DNA from: Flagellimonas oceani
GTDB taxonomy: Bacteria > Bacteroidota > Bacteroidia > Flavobacteriales > Flavobacteriaceae
Direction: 5' to 3'
NCBI RefSeq assembly: GCF_011068285.1
Contig: NZ_CP049616.1
Location: forward strand, 4,050,001-4,114,000
Length of the DNA stretch: 64,000 nt
Made by a program: the position numbers and the translations under genes. Shown here in pieces: positions 27,241-36,530 of the stretch; the first letter of the stretch is position 1; each line of letters begins with the position of its first letter. The notes below the pieces were generated by a model. The model ran no database searches and had not been told where the DNA came from. It saw nothing but the letters and a program-made list of their open reading frames with translations.

Positions 27241-27897
27241 ATGACACGATCAGAAGAGAACTATTTAAAGACCATTTTTCATTTGGGCGGTGGCGATTCC
27301 AAATCGATTACCACCAATGCTATTGCGGAGCAGATGGAGACCAAACCATCCTCCGTGACCGATATGGCAAAAAAATTGGCCGAAAAAGGTTTGGTGGATT
27401 ATGTGCGTTACCAAGGTGTCTCGCTTACCGATACGGGTGTGAAAACCGCTTTGTCCATCATTAGAAAACACCGTTTGTGGGAAGTTTTTTTGGTAAAGAA
27501 GCTTGATTTTTCTTGGGATGAGGTGCACGAGGTGGCCGAACAACTGGAACACATCAAAAGTGAAAAGTTGATTGATAAGATCGATGAGCTTCTGGATTTT
27601 CCCAAACACGACCCGCACGGCGACCCCATTCCCACAAAAGATGGCAAGTTTCAGGAGCGTGATGAAAAACTGCTCAGCGAAATGCCCATAAATTCCAACG
27701 GCGTTTGTGTTGGGGTCAAGGATTCTTCAGTACCCTTTCTCAAATTTTTGGACAAGAACAACATTGCCCTTGGGAACACCATCAAAATATTGGACAAGGA
27801 AGATTTTGACAATTCCCTTCGCATTCTAATGGATGGCAAGGAAATGCGGATATCACATCAAATAGCGTCTAACCTCTATGTAAAAAAGAATGACTGA
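27241..27897 (+). CDS. Metal-dependent DtxR/MntR family transcriptional regulator
   Basis: 218 residues from the ATG at 27241 (MTRSEENYLKTIFHLGG); an upstream extension to 27202 is in frame but atypical. The winged HTH (ITTNAIAEQMETKPSSVTDMAKKLAEKGLV) is followed by the metal-binding dimerisation domain (HRLWEVFLVKKLDFSWDEVHEVAEQLEH, with FPKHDPHGDPIP) and a C-terminal FeoA/SH3-like domain. It senses Mn(II) or Fe(II) and represses transport genes. It overlaps the ZIP transporter start by 1 nt, so the sensor and transporter form one operon. Confidence 0.93.
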   Translation: MTRSEENYLKTIFHLGGGDSKSITTNAIAEQMETKPSSVTDMAKKLAEKGLVDYVRYQGVSLTDTGVKTALSIIRKHRLWEVFLVKKLDFSWDEVHEVAEQLEHIKSEKLIDKIDELLDFPKHDPHGDPIPTKDGKFQERDEKLLSEMPINSNGVCVGVKDSSVPFLKFLDKNNIALGNTIKILDKEDFDNSLRILMDGKEMRISHQIASNLYVKKND

Positions 27898-28718
27898 TGA
27901 ATGAAGTAATACAATATTTCCAAGAAATTGACCCTGTTTTGGCCGCTTTGTACGCGACGCTTTTTACTTGGGGGCTCACTGCTGCGGGGGCAGGTCTGGT
28001 ATTTTTGTTCAAAAGTCCCAATCGGGCCCTGATGGACGGAATGTTGGGCTTTACCGGAGGAGTTATGGTCGCCGCCAGTTTTTGGAGCTTGCTGGCACCG
28101 GGAATTGAAATGAGTCCCGGAGACGGTTTTGTAAAAGTGATTCCTGCTGCGGTCGGCTTCCTATTGGGAGCGGGCTTTATTTTTGGACTCGATAAGATTT
28201 TGCCCCACGTCCATATCAATTTTAAAATGGATGAGGCAGAAGGGGTAAAGACGCCTTGGCACCGCACCACGTTATTGGTTTTGGCCATTACCTTGCACAA
28301 TATTCCCGAAGGACTGGCGGTAGGCGTCCTTTTTGGAGGGGTAGCTTCTGGATTTGAGGGTGCCACAATTGGTGGGGCCGTGGCTTTGGCTTTGGGTATC
28401 GGGTTGCAAAACTTTCCAGAAGGTTTTGCCGTTGCTGTCCCCATGCGTAGGCACGGCCTCAGTCGAAGAAAAAGTTGGATGTATGGTCAAGCCTCGGCCA
28501 TTGTGGAACCCATAGCCGGTGTTTTGGGAGCATGGGCGGTACTCACCTTTGAGCCGATTTTACCCTACGCACTTTCCTTTGCTGCAGGCGCTATGATTTT
28601 TGTGGTGGTCGAGGAGGTGATTCCCGAAACGCAACAAGACAAATACACCGATATAGCCACAATGGGCTTTATCGGTGGATTTATTATAATGATGACCTTG
28701 GATGTAGGTCTGGGATAA
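27897..28718 (+). CDS. ZIP family divalent metal transporter
   Basis: 273 residues with about eight membrane helices. The two metal-path motifs are intact: LHNIPEGLAVGV in TM4 and LQNFPEGFAVAVP in TM5, with GAMIFVVVEEVIPE in the next helix. ZIP proteins move Zn, Mn or Fe into the cytoplasm; this one resembles the GufA/ZupT-type branch. It is coupled by a 1-nt overlap to the DtxR/MntR-type regulator, which points to manganese or iron as substrate (inference). The convergent Asp-box gene ends 14 nt away. Confidence 0.92.
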   Translation: MNEVIQYFQEIDPVLAALYATLFTWGLTAAGAGLVFLFKSPNRALMDGMLGFTGGVMVAASFWSLLAPGIEMSPGDGFVKVIPAAVGFLLGAGFIFGLDKILPHVHINFKMDEAEGVKTPWHRTTLLVLAITLHNIPEGLAVGVLFGGVASGFEGATIGGAVALALGIGLQNFPEGFAVAVPMRRHGLSRRKSWMYGQASAIVEPIAGVLGAWAVLTFEPILPYALSFAAGAMIFVVVEEVIPETQQDKYTDIATMGFIGGFIIMMTLDVGLG

Positions 28719-28731
28719 TCAAAAGTGGGTG

Positions 28732-31700
28732 TTAATCCACAGTTATTTTTGACCCATTGGCGTCCATTAATAGCGCATTCACCTTTGGCAGCTCTTTCTC
28801 CAAAGCGGTGTTCAGTTTGGCCATATGGCCGTTCAACTCTTCAGTCAGTTCTTCGTATACCACGTAGGCGGCATCCGTTGGTCTGGCATCTCCGTTTTCA
28901 ATGCTTCTTTGCAAGGCATTGAACCTGTTGTTCAATTTGATGGGGAAATTCAATGGATCTTGCCCCGATTGGTTTTTGGTTTGATAAAGGTCTTCTTCGA
29001 TTTCAGTCAAGGTTTCCATAAAATCTTCGGACAACTTTGTAAATTTCCTACTGGAAACACCTTGGCCCAAACTATCCAATTGTTTGCGGATACTTCGTAT
29101 TTGAATGACCGCTTCGTTGGCAACGGTTGCTTTTTCAGTGATTTTGGAGGCCAGTTCAAATTGTTTTTGAAGGTCTTCTGCCGTAATTCCTTTGAGGTTG
29201 GGGTCCATTTCGATTTTAAATGGATAGCTCTTGATGACTTCTTCCCCAACTTTCATTTGGACGGTATAGCTTCCAAGAGGGGCTTTTGGTCCGGTTGTGG
29301 CCGAAGCACCCCAAATAATGATGCCATCAAAAGTGGTGGGCCCGGGATATCTTAAGTTCCAAGTAAAGGTGTTGATGCCTTTTGCCGTTGTGGGCTTGGT
29401 GCTGCTAAAACGGCTCCACCACGAAGAACCGCCATCATCTTCATATTTTGGTTGATTCCCTCCGAACGATTCGATGAGGTTGTTGTTGGCATCAAAAATG
29501 GAAAAAGTGACCGTATCCACCTCTTGTTCCAAATAATACTGGAAGTTGGCATTGTAAATACCCCTGATGGCATCAGTAGGGGTAAACAACACGTTTTTCT
29601 GATTTTTTAGGTCTTCTGAATATTCCCTAAAGGGTTGAATGTCGTCCAATATCCAAAATCCTCTACCGTGGGAGCCCAGAACAACATCGTTGTCCTTGAT
29701 GACCAAATCCCGGATAGGGGTATCGGGCAAGTTCAGTTGGAGCGATTGCCATTCAGCTCCATCGTTTATGGAAAAATAGACCCCGTGCTCGGTGGCCAGG
29801 AACAATAGTCCTTCTCTTTTATGGTCTTCGCGAATCGCTCTAGCAAAGTGACCATCTGCTATTCCCGTGATGATCTTCGTCCAGGTTTTGCCATAATCGT
29901 GAGTTTTAAAAACGTAAGGCGCCCTGTCATCCACTTGGTATCTGTTGGCCGCCACATATAAAGTTCCGGGGTTGTGGATGGATTCTTCAATAATGCTCAC
30001 CCTTGAAAATTTTGGCAGGTCTTCTGGAGTAATATCCTCCCAGTTTTCCCCGCCATCTCTTGTGATGTGAATTTTGCCGTCGTCAGAACCGGCCCAGATG
30101 GTGTTGATGTCGTGATTGGATGGCGCCAAAGCAAATACGGTGGCATAAATCTCTGGCCCGTTCATATCCATGGTTAAAATTCCTCCCGTTTTGCCCAAAG
30201 TTTCCGGGTCGGCATAGGTAAGGTCCGGACTGATTTTTTCCCAAGTCTGACCGTCGTTTGTGGTTTTCCAAACGTGTTGGGAACAGGTGTACATTACGTT
30301 CGGGTCTTTGGGAGCGAACATGATGGGGAAGGTCCATTGCCAGCGCTCGGGCAACGCACTTGCTGGTTCCCCCGAGAAAAATCGCGGGTACACTTGAATG
30401 TCACGGGTTTGGCCGTTGCTACGGTCGTAGCGTGTCAAAAGTGCGCCTTGGCTTCCTGCATAAAAAATATCGGGATTGGTAGGGCTTTGTGTGATCCAGC
30501 CGCTTTCACCACCACCAACGGCGTAGTACCATTCGGAACTTGGTCCCCTAGCTTGCATAAAGTCCCAGCCATCACTTGGCATGGCCAAAGTGGTATTGTC
30601 TTGTTGGGCTCCCGCTACATGGTAAGGTACGTCGCTAGTGGCCATTACATGATAAAATTGCGAAGTTGGATAATCCTGTTCGGTCCATGTTTTTCCTCCG
30701 TTGATGCTCACCACACCTCCACCGTCGTTGGCGTTGATCATTCTGTCGGGATTGTTCGGGTCTATCCAAAGATCGTGGTTGTCCCCATGGGGGGGTTCTA
30801 TTTCTACATCAAAGGTTTTTCCGCCATCGGTGGATTTATAGAAATCCACATTCAACCCATATACCACATCTTTGTCCTTGGGGTCGGCATAAATTCTGGA
30901 GTAGTAAAATGCTCGTTGTCTCAGTTTACGTTCGTTGTTGGTGAGCTCCCAGGTCTTCCCGGCATCATCAGAACGAAAAACACCGCCTTCGTTGGCCTCC
31001 ACAATGGCCCAGACACGGTTGGAATCGACTGGAGAGACGGTCACACCGATTTTACCAATAGGCCCTTCGGGCATTCCGGGGTTCTCGGTAAGGTCGGTCC
31101 AAGTTTCACCGCCATCCGTGGATTTCCACAGTTTGCTGTCTGGACCACCGCCCCACATTTTCCAAGCTTTACGGTACACTTGCCAAGTACTGGCATAGAG
31201 TACGTTGGGGTTGTTTCGGTCTATGATCAAATCAGCGGCACCAGCTTTGTCGCTTACATAAAGGACTTTTTTCCAAGTTTTGCCTCCATCCACGGATTTA
31301 AAAACGCCACGTTCTTCATTTTCTCCATAAGGATGTCCTAAAGCGGCAACGTAAACAATATTTTCATTGGTGGGATCTACGCGAACTCTTGAAATGGCTT
31401 GGGTTTCTTCAAGCCCTAGATGGGTCCAGGTTTCTCCACCGTCGGTGGTTTTGTACACCCCATCACCTTGGGTGATGCTTCCCCGCAATTGCGTTTCACC
31501 CATCCCGATATAGACCACATCGGGATTGGTTTCGGCAACGGCCACCGCTCCTACGGAGGAACTGGTTACCTGGCCGTCGGTCACGGATTTCCATGTATTA
31601 CCTCCATCTATTGTCTTCCACAAACCACCTCCCGTGGCTCCAAAATAATATTCGTTGGGTCTTGATGGACTTCCCGAAGCACCTAAAGAACGCCCGCCTC

Positions 31701-31848
31701 GGTTGGGTCCAATGTTCCTCCACTCAAAACCGCTGTAAAAACTGGTGTCGATGGTAATGGGGGATGCATTTTGTGCGTAAATAAAAAAGGTTGAAAAAAA
31801 CATGGAAAGTAGCGTCCACGTCATCAAAGGGGTTTTTGGTATTCTCAT
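28732..31848 (-). CDS. Large secreted Asp-box (VPS10/sortilin-like) beta-propeller protein
   Basis: 1038 residues with a signal peptide ending near residue 26 (FSTFFIYAQ). At least ten Asp-box repeats of the form S/T-x-D-G-G-x-T-W occur along the chain (KTIDGGNTWKSV, KTTDGGETWTHL, KSVDGGKTWKKV, KSTDGGETWTDL, RSDDAGKTWELT and others), giving one or two BNR propellers. A C-terminal ~250-residue region has a beta-sandwich part and a helical part. Databases call such proteins glycosyl hydrolases, but no catalytic site is evident here. Probably a cell-surface or periplasmic binding protein. Monocistronic. Confidence 0.88.
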   Translation of the reverse strand: MRIPKTPLMTWTLLSMFFSTFFIYAQNASPITIDTSFYSGFEWRNIGPNRGGRSLGASGSPSRPNEYYFGATGGGLWKTIDGGNTWKSVTDGQVTSSSVGAVAVAETNPDVVYIGMGETQLRGSITQGDGVYKTTDGGETWTHLGLEETQAISRVRVDPTNENIVYVAALGHPYGENEERGVFKSVDGGKTWKKVLYVSDKAGAADLIIDRNNPNVLYASTWQVYRKAWKMWGGGPDSKLWKSTDGGETWTDLTENPGMPEGPIGKIGVTVSPVDSNRVWAIVEANEGGVFRSDDAGKTWELTNNERKLRQRAFYYSRIYADPKDKDVVYGLNVDFYKSTDGGKTFDVEIEPPHGDNHDLWIDPNNPDRMINANDGGGVVSINGGKTWTEQDYPTSQFYHVMATSDVPYHVAGAQQDNTTLAMPSDGWDFMQARGPSSEWYYAVGGGESGWITQSPTNPDIFYAGSQGALLTRYDRSNGQTRDIQVYPRFFSGEPASALPERWQWTFPIMFAPKDPNVMYTCSQHVWKTTNDGQTWEKISPDLTYADPETLGKTGGILTMDMNGPEIYATVFALAPSNHDINTIWAGSDDGKIHITRDGGENWEDITPEDLPKFSRVSIIEESIHNPGTLYVAANRYQVDDRAPYVFKTHDYGKTWTKIITGIADGHFARAIREDHKREGLLFLATEHGVYFSINDGAEWQSLQLNLPDTPIRDLVIKDNDVVLGSHGRGFWILDDIQPFREYSEDLKNQKNVLFTPTDAIRGIYNANFQYYLEQEVDTVTFSIFDANNNLIESFGGNQPKYEDDGGSSWWSRFSSTKPTTAKGINTFTWNLRYPGPTTFDGIIIWGASATTGPKAPLGSYTVQMKVGEEVIKSYPFKIEMDPNLKGITAEDLQKQFELASKITEKATVANEAVIQIRSIRKQLDSLGQGVSSRKFTKLSEDFMETLTEIEEDLYQTKNQSGQDPLNFPIKLNNRFNALQRSIENGDARPTDAAYVVYEELTEELNGHMAKLNTALEKELPKVNALLMDANGSKITVD

Positions 31849-31924
31849 GATGTCAAGGTTGGTTATGAGTAGTTAGGTTAAAGACACAATTTACTCAATC
31901 TTTTTGACATGTAAAGATGAAGTG

Positions 31925-32416
31925 TTATAGATCTGGATCATCAAAGTTGACTCCGGGCGGATTAAATAGACCCCAGCGGTCCAATGTATAGTTCCAAGGG
32001 TCAAAAGTCTGTACCCATTCGGCAAACAAGATTCGGAATTCCTCAATTTCCTGCCGTAACAACTCCAGGTATTCCGTGTGTTTGAACCCCCACATTTCCA
32101 AACCTGAGCAGCCTGTCTGAATCTCGCGGCCAGCTTTTCGAATGATGGTTGCATTCTCCATTCGGATTGCATAAAGATCGCCTCCTTCGGCACCTGCTAT
32201 TTTCGGACAAATGAGCATGGCATCATTTCTCAATTGCTCGGCATGGTGCTGCAAGAGGCCCAACTCGGTTTCGGGCAGGGAGGCATATTCTTCTTCGTCA
32301 TTTGCGAGGGATGCTATTTTATCTGCCAAATCAAATATCACCCATCCTTTTTTGTAAATGGGCATTTTTTCAAATTCATCGCTATTGGCATCCATTTCAT
32401 CATCACTTTCAAACAT
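31925..32416 (-). CDS. Conserved-looking hypothetical protein
   Basis: 163 residues, cytoplasmic, acidic. The N-terminus (MFESDDEMDANSDEFEKMP) is followed by helices with KGWVIFDLADKIASLAND and YLELLRQEIEEFRILFAEW, and a C-terminus WGLFNPPGVNFDDPD. No domain is recognised. It lies 3 nt after the stop of another unknown gene and in line with an SDR gene, so these three are one transcription unit (SDR, 158-residue, 163-residue). Confidence 0.75.
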   Translation of the reverse strand: MFESDDEMDANSDEFEKMPIYKKGWVIFDLADKIASLANDEEEYASLPETELGLLQHHAEQLRNDAMLICPKIAGAEGGDLYAIRMENATIIRKAGREIQTGCSGLEMWGFKHTEYLELLRQEIEEFRILFAEWVQTFDPWNYTLDRWGLFNPPGVNFDDPDL

Positions 32417-32419
32417 TTT

Positions 32420-32896
32420 TTAATGATTTAGTTCTTCAAGAATCACCCCATAATCGTGTTGCAAGTCTTCGTGAAGCAATGGGATTTTTTTGTTGATGTA
32501 CTCCAATTGTCGGTTGTATAAATTTTTTAGTGTGGTATTTCTGTTGATGGATGGCCGAAACGACTTCATTTTTTCACAGAAATACAACAACAATTCCACC
32601 TCGGTAGCCTTGTTGCCCGAATAGCGAATGTATTTTTTGATGGTTCGCAGGATTTTTCGAACACTCTTTTTGATGTAGAAATAACTGTTGATGTTGATGT
32701 CGTCGAACATATCGTCCACCTCTTCCTTCACCGTTTCGATATACCCTTCTTCGCTGTCGGATTCAAAAAGCAGGTAGGTGAGCAGTTCTTTGTTCTCCTT
32801 TTTGAATCTTGCCAAACGTAGGCAGAGTTGCATGATCTCTTCTTGCGACTTGAATTGGAGTTCTTTTTTGAGCTGTGCAACGGTGGCTGCTTTCAT
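32420..32896 (-). CDS. Hypothetical helical protein
   Basis: 158 residues, basic, mostly helical (KAATVAQLKKELQFKSQEEI, then LRLARFKKENKELLTYLLFE and SYFYIKKSVRKILRTIKKYI). The family is not recognised with confidence; it resembles small cytoplasmic proteins common in Bacteroidetes. It starts 6 nt after the SDR gene stop and ends 3 nt before the next unknown gene. Confidence 0.75.
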   Translation of the reverse strand: MKAATVAQLKKELQFKSQEEIMQLCLRLARFKKENKELLTYLLFESDSEEGYIETVKEEVDDMFDDININSYFYIKKSVRKILRTIKKYIRYSGNKATEVELLLYFCEKMKSFRPSINRNTTLKNLYNRQLEYINKKIPLLHEDLQHDYGVILEELNH

Positions 32897-32902
32897 AATC
32901 GA

Positions 32903-33658
32903 TTATCTTAAATAAGAAGCTCCGTTCACATCTATGATTGTTCCTGAAGAGTAGGCTGCCTCCGAAGATGCCAAAAATAGAATTGCGTGGGCCACTTCTT
33001 CGGGCTGAGCCATTCGTTTAAAGGGTGATTCGCGAAGCAGGTTTTCCCGCTCGGCCGGGGTTAGGGTTTCTTTGGCCATTTCGGTTTCGGTGAATCCGGG
33101 GGCAACAACGCCAACATAAATATGGTGCGGTGCCAGTTTTTTGGCAAGGGATTGGCTCATCGAATTCAATGCGGCCTTGCTGGCCCCATAAGCTGGTTTT
33201 GTGGGTTCGCCCCGAAACGCACCCCGAGAGGATACGCTTACGATATGTCCGCCTCCGGTTTTCATCATGGCCTTGGCTCCCCAATAACAGAGATTGGCCA
33301 CGGCAAAAAGATTGGTTTCAAAAGTTTTTTCCCAAGCGTTGGTCCAATGGTCAAAATCAACTTCATCAATTTCGTGGAAAACGGAAATGCCCGCATTGTT
33401 CACCAAAACATCCAGTTGGCCATAGGCTTTTACAAAATCTTCAATGAGCGCTTCGATCTCTTGTTTTTGGGAGACGTCCCTTTTAAAGAGTTGATGGCCT
33501 TCACCCGGCAATTCTGACAAAGTTTGATGGGCCACTTCATCATTACTGCGATAATTGATGCCCACTTTGGCTCCTTTTTGGGCAAAAGCCACGGCGGTTG
33601 CTTTTCCAATGCCTCGAGATGCACCTGTAATCAATACATTTTTTCCTGTAAAATCCAT
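32903..33658 (-). CDS. Short-chain dehydrogenase/reductase (SDR)
   Basis: 251 residues, a classical SDR. The cofactor motif TGASRGIGKATA is near residue 11, NNAG follows in DVLVNNAGIS, and the catalytic Ser and YxxxK are in VSVSSRGAFRG and AYGASKAALNSM. An Arg after the second glycine region (NYRSNDE) suggests NADP(H) preference. The C-terminus (YSSGTIIDVNGASYLR) resembles FabG-type 3-oxoacyl reductases, but substrate is unknown. It is the first gene of a three-gene unit with two unknown genes. Confidence 0.92.
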   Translation of the reverse strand: MDFTGKNVLITGASRGIGKATAVAFAQKGAKVGINYRSNDEVAHQTLSELPGEGHQLFKRDVSQKQEIEALIEDFVKAYGQLDVLVNNAGISVFHEIDEVDFDHWTNAWEKTFETNLFAVANLCYWGAKAMMKTGGGHIVSVSSRGAFRGEPTKPAYGASKAALNSMSQSLAKKLAPHHIYVGVVAPGFTETEMAKETLTPAERENLLRESPFKRMAQPEEVAHAILFLASSEAAYSSGTIIDVNGASYLR

Positions 33659-33672
33659 AGGGTAAAATATAG

Positions 33673-34413
33673 CTAGTCTATGTTTTGGTCTATTTTTTTG
33701 ATGAGCCTATCAATTTTGGACAAGGTGGTTTTAAGAAAATCATCCTGCATATTGATAAGATAACTTATGCCGTAAAGATCGGAAAGAAAAACAGAACTTT
33801 TATGCAGTTCCACTTCATCAATGGGTTTTAGTTCTGTATCCAGGTTCAGTTGGGCTTTGGCGAATTCTCGGGTGAAGAATTCGGGAAAAGCCTCGTCCAC
33901 AACCTTTCGATTCATTTGCACCAAACGTTCTTGGAGACCTTCTGCATAGTTGTATTCATAATAATTGGTCAGCATATTTTTAAGTTGGTTGTCCTGGATG
34001 ACACTGATTGTTTCCGCAGAGATCATATTGTTGAAGGTGGTGGCACTGGGCTCGAAAAGGCGGTAGTCCACGAATACATCCGTAGATTGGTCCAATATTG
34101 CAAGACGTTCCATATTGTTGAGTGTATCGGAAAAAATGCCCATCATTTCGCCGATTACTTTTTGCTTTTTGATGTTGTATTCCAATACGTGCTTTATTGC
34201 CAACGAATCTTGAACGAGGGTGGATTTGATTTCGCTGAGGTAAAACTGTTCCTTGCCATCCTGGATTTTTTCATTGTTGCAGGTATTGATCTGTAGGGCC
34301 AGCAAAATTCCAATGACCACTAGGACAATTTCACCAAAGGCGTACAGCAAGTACTTCGAAAATTTATTTTCTGTCAATAGAACTCTGCGTATTTTTCTGA
34401 AAATGGTCGGCAT
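33673..34413 (-). CDS. DUF6090 family membrane-anchored protein
   Basis: 246 residues from the ATG at 34413 (MPTIFRKIRRVLLTENKFSK), the usual N-terminus of this flavobacterial family. One membrane helix (YLLYAFGEIVLVVIGILLALQI) precedes a long helical periplasmic part (KEQFYLSEIKSTLVQDSLAI, then FEPSATTFNNMISAETISVI). DUF6090 proteins occur in many copies in Flavobacteriaceae with no known role. The upstream in-frame extension to 34452 is not used by relatives. Confidence 0.85.
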   Translation of the reverse strand: MPTIFRKIRRVLLTENKFSKYLLYAFGEIVLVVIGILLALQINTCNNEKIQDGKEQFYLSEIKSTLVQDSLAIKHVLEYNIKKQKVIGEMMGIFSDTLNNMERLAILDQSTDVFVDYRLFEPSATTFNNMISAETISVIQDNQLKNMLTNYYEYNYAEGLQERLVQMNRKVVDEAFPEFFTREFAKAQLNLDTELKPIDEVELHKSSVFLSDLYGISYLINMQDDFLKTTLSKIDRLIKKIDQNID

Positions 34414-34538
34414 GGTCAATGGTTTGTTTAAAGATAATAAGTTAGGGCGCAATATTGTACGGATTCCTATGTTGTTCTATTAATTACCTTTGTTTGCGAC
34501 GCATTGTTTATTTGGGCACAGGTTTTTCGAGAAATACT

Positions 34539-34982
34539 ATGAAATCAAAAAAAAGACATTGGTTGTGGAACGTGTTGATTGTTCTCACTTTGGTTATTTG
34601 TGTGCTTGCCTTTGTGGAGCATTATAAAAACTGGCACAAAATCGAAGAGGGCAACCTGAAAATCTTCTCTGGCATTTATTATCAAAAAATACCTCTGACA
34701 GAATTGGACAGCGTGCTTTTTGTGGAGAAACTCCCCGAAATGGAACGCTCCAGCGGGTTTTCTTGGATGGAAAGGGAAAAAGGGGTTTTCAAGGATTCCA
34801 TTACAGACACGAAAGTCTACGTTTTTGTGGACGATCTCTATCAACAGAAAATAAAGTTGGTGCACCACGATTCCCTGAAAATATACCTGAATCTTAAGGA
34901 CAGTCTGAAAACCGAGGAATTATTCGCAATTTTGCAAATGGAATTGTTGAACAACCAGGAAAAGGCCAAAGGCATCCAATAA
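34539..34982 (+). CDS. Single-helix membrane protein, unknown function
   Basis: 147 residues from the ATG at 34539 (MKSKKRHWLWNVLIVLTLVI). A basic start and one membrane helix (residues ~9-27) are followed by an extracytoplasmic domain of about 115 residues containing SGIYYQKIPLTELDSVLFVE and KVYVFVDDLYQQKIKLVHHD. No family is recognised. DUF2141 follows 2 nt after its stop, so they form an operon with the DUF423 gene. A TACCTTTG -7-like box lies at 34485-34492. Confidence 0.78.
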   Translation: MKSKKRHWLWNVLIVLTLVICVLAFVEHYKNWHKIEEGNLKIFSGIYYQKIPLTELDSVLFVEKLPEMERSSGFSWMEREKGVFKDSITDTKVYVFVDDLYQQKIKLVHHDSLKIYLNLKDSLKTEELFAILQMELLNNQEKAKGIQ

Positions 34983-34984
34983 AT

Positions 34985-35389
34985 ATGAAGATTTTTATTT
35001 TTTTACTGTTTTTGCCTTTTTTTAGCCTTGCTCAGAATATCCTGTCCATTCAGGTGAACAATGTACCTTCCGATCATGGGAGCGTTAAAGTCGCGGTCTA
35101 CGACTCAGATGAGAGCTTTTTGTCCTTTGATCAGGTTTTAAGGTCGGATAGCGTTAATGCCGACATGGGAAGTGTAGTATTGCATATTTCGGATCTCCCT
35201 TCCGGCGAATATGCGCTGGCCATTTTCCATGATGAGAACGATAATGGAAAACTGGATACCAATTGGTTGGGCATTCCGAAAGAGAAGGTTGCCTTTTCCA
35301 AGGCCAAGATGAAGACTTTTGGTCCGCCAAAGTTTAAGGAATGTGCTTTTACAATGAGTTCGGACCACGAAATACATATAGATCTATAA
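34985..35389 (+). CDS. DUF2141 domain-containing exported protein
   Basis: 134 residues with a signal peptide (MKIFIFLLFLPFFSLAQ). The DUF2141 signature is clear: GSVKVAVYDSDESFL, then LPSGEYALAIFHDENDNGKL and a C-terminal LGIPKEKVAFSKAKMKTFGP. It probably forms a small periplasmic beta-sandwich; function unproven. It sits between the single-helix protein and DUF423 in a compact operon (2-nt and 3-nt gaps). Confidence 0.9.
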   Translation: MKIFIFLLFLPFFSLAQNILSIQVNNVPSDHGSVKVAVYDSDESFLSFDQVLRSDSVNADMGSVVLHISDLPSGEYALAIFHDENDNGKLDTNWLGIPKEKVAFSKAKMKTFGPPKFKECAFTMSSDHEIHIDL

Positions 35390-35392
35390 CTT

Positions 35393-35785
35393 ATGGGAAC
35401 AATTTTTATGGCCCAGCTTATGGGAGCGCTGTATGGACTTTTGGCAGTAATTTTTGGTGCTTTTGGTGCCCATGTCCTAAAAAAGAAATTGACCCCAGAG
35501 CTCCTTCAAAGTTTTGAGACAGGGGTCAAATATCAAATGTATCACGCTATCGTACTTTTGGTGCTGAGCTTTAATTTAAATTTTGATAAAGCGCTGGATG
35601 CGTGGATGGTCAACTGCTTTATCTTTGGGACCTTACTGTTTTCCTTTAGCATTTATGCCCTTTGTTGGGGTGCGGCAAAAGGCAACAAGCCTCGCTTTTT
35701 GGGCCCGGTGACCCCGCTTGGAGGATTGCTTTTGGTTGCCGGTTGGGCCTTGCTGCTCTATTCCTTTGTTTCCAATTTGATTTAA
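35393..35785 (+). CDS. DUF423 (YgdD-like) membrane protein
   Basis: 130 residues with four hydrophobic helices. The family motif GALYGLLAVIFGAFGAHVLKK opens the protein and YQMYHAIVLLVLSF follows, both typical of DUF423. A second ATG at 35408 (MAQLMGALYG) could be the true start. These inner-membrane proteins are widespread and uncharacterised. Last gene of the three-gene operon; its end overlaps the convergent DUF4097 gene by 4 nt. Confidence 0.9.
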   Translation: MGTIFMAQLMGALYGLLAVIFGAFGAHVLKKKLTPELLQSFETGVKYQMYHAIVLLVLSFNLNFDKALDAWMVNCFIFGTLLFSFSIYALCWGAAKGNKPRFLGPVTPLGGLLLVAGWALLLYSFVSNLI

Positions 35786-36492
35786 AGCCGTAGGTACATG
35801 TTCCCGTTGATGGTGTTCAATTTTAAACGATGCGTGGCACTGTCAAAACGCCCTTCCACTTTTTGGCCCACATAGCGGTCGCTTACGGTAAGTTCCATAC
35901 CCTCATCGGCATAAATGTTCCCATGGATGGTTTCTGCGGTCAACCTGGAGTCCTTCATCACCAAGTCTATTTCACCGTTGATGGTCTGTAAATCCATATC
36001 ACCATTGTATTTTTTGATGTCGATGTCCCCATTGATCAACTCCACGGTAAAGTCCCCTTCCATGATTTCGGATTGAAGGTCCCCGTTGATGCTGCTTACT
36101 TTTAACGTGGCTCCTTTCGGTACATACAGGACGTAGTTGAACTCATAGGTGTCACCTTCAAAATAATAGCCTTTTTTATCGGGGCGGGTTTTCTTCCATT
36201 CCTCCTTAAAAGCGTCAAAAACGTCTTCAACATTGGAGGCAATGCTCAAAAAACTACCGCTTTCGTCAATATCCAATTTAAATTTATCCAGATACTTGCC
36301 ATCTTCAATGGTAATGTCCGCCTTAAAATAGACGGTGGATTTATCCCAAGTTTTTACCTCGATGTTATTGGCGAATTTTACGTCAAGGTCAATGGACTGT
36401 CCTGAATAGTTGAAATTTTTCTCAATGATTTTTTGTGCACTCAAAGTGAGCGTAGCCAACCCTACAAATGCTGTGATGATGATTTTTTTCAT
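35782..36492 (-). CDS. DUF4097-type adhesin-like exported protein (second copy)
   Basis: 236 residues with a signal peptide (MKKIIITAFVGLATLTLSAQ). The body is a right-handed beta-helix-like run of short strands with repeating INGDI/INGNM turns (SSINGDLQSEIMEGDFTVEL, INGDIDIKKYNGDMDLQTIN, LNTINGNMYLRL), the DUF4097 pattern. It is the last gene of an operon led by an ECF sigma factor, so it is probably a target or effector of envelope-stress signalling. It differs clearly from its neighbour in the strand sequences but shares the closing GNMYLR motif. Confidence 0.88.
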   Translation of the reverse strand: MKKIIITAFVGLATLTLSAQKIIEKNFNYSGQSIDLDVKFANNIEVKTWDKSTVYFKADITIEDGKYLDKFKLDIDESGSFLSIASNVEDVFDAFKEEWKKTRPDKKGYYFEGDTYEFNYVLYVPKGATLKVSSINGDLQSEIMEGDFTVELINGDIDIKKYNGDMDLQTINGEIDLVMKDSRLTAETIHGNIYADEGMELTVSDRYVGQKVEGRFDSATHRLKLNTINGNMYLRL

Positions 36493-36530
36493 GACTGTTC
36501 GATTTTTTGATGTTATTACGTAATTGATGT

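Noticed and set aside
30274..31341. 355-residue ORF on the plus strand
   Set aside because: Antisense to the Asp-box protein; it arises from the repeated codon pattern of the propeller units.
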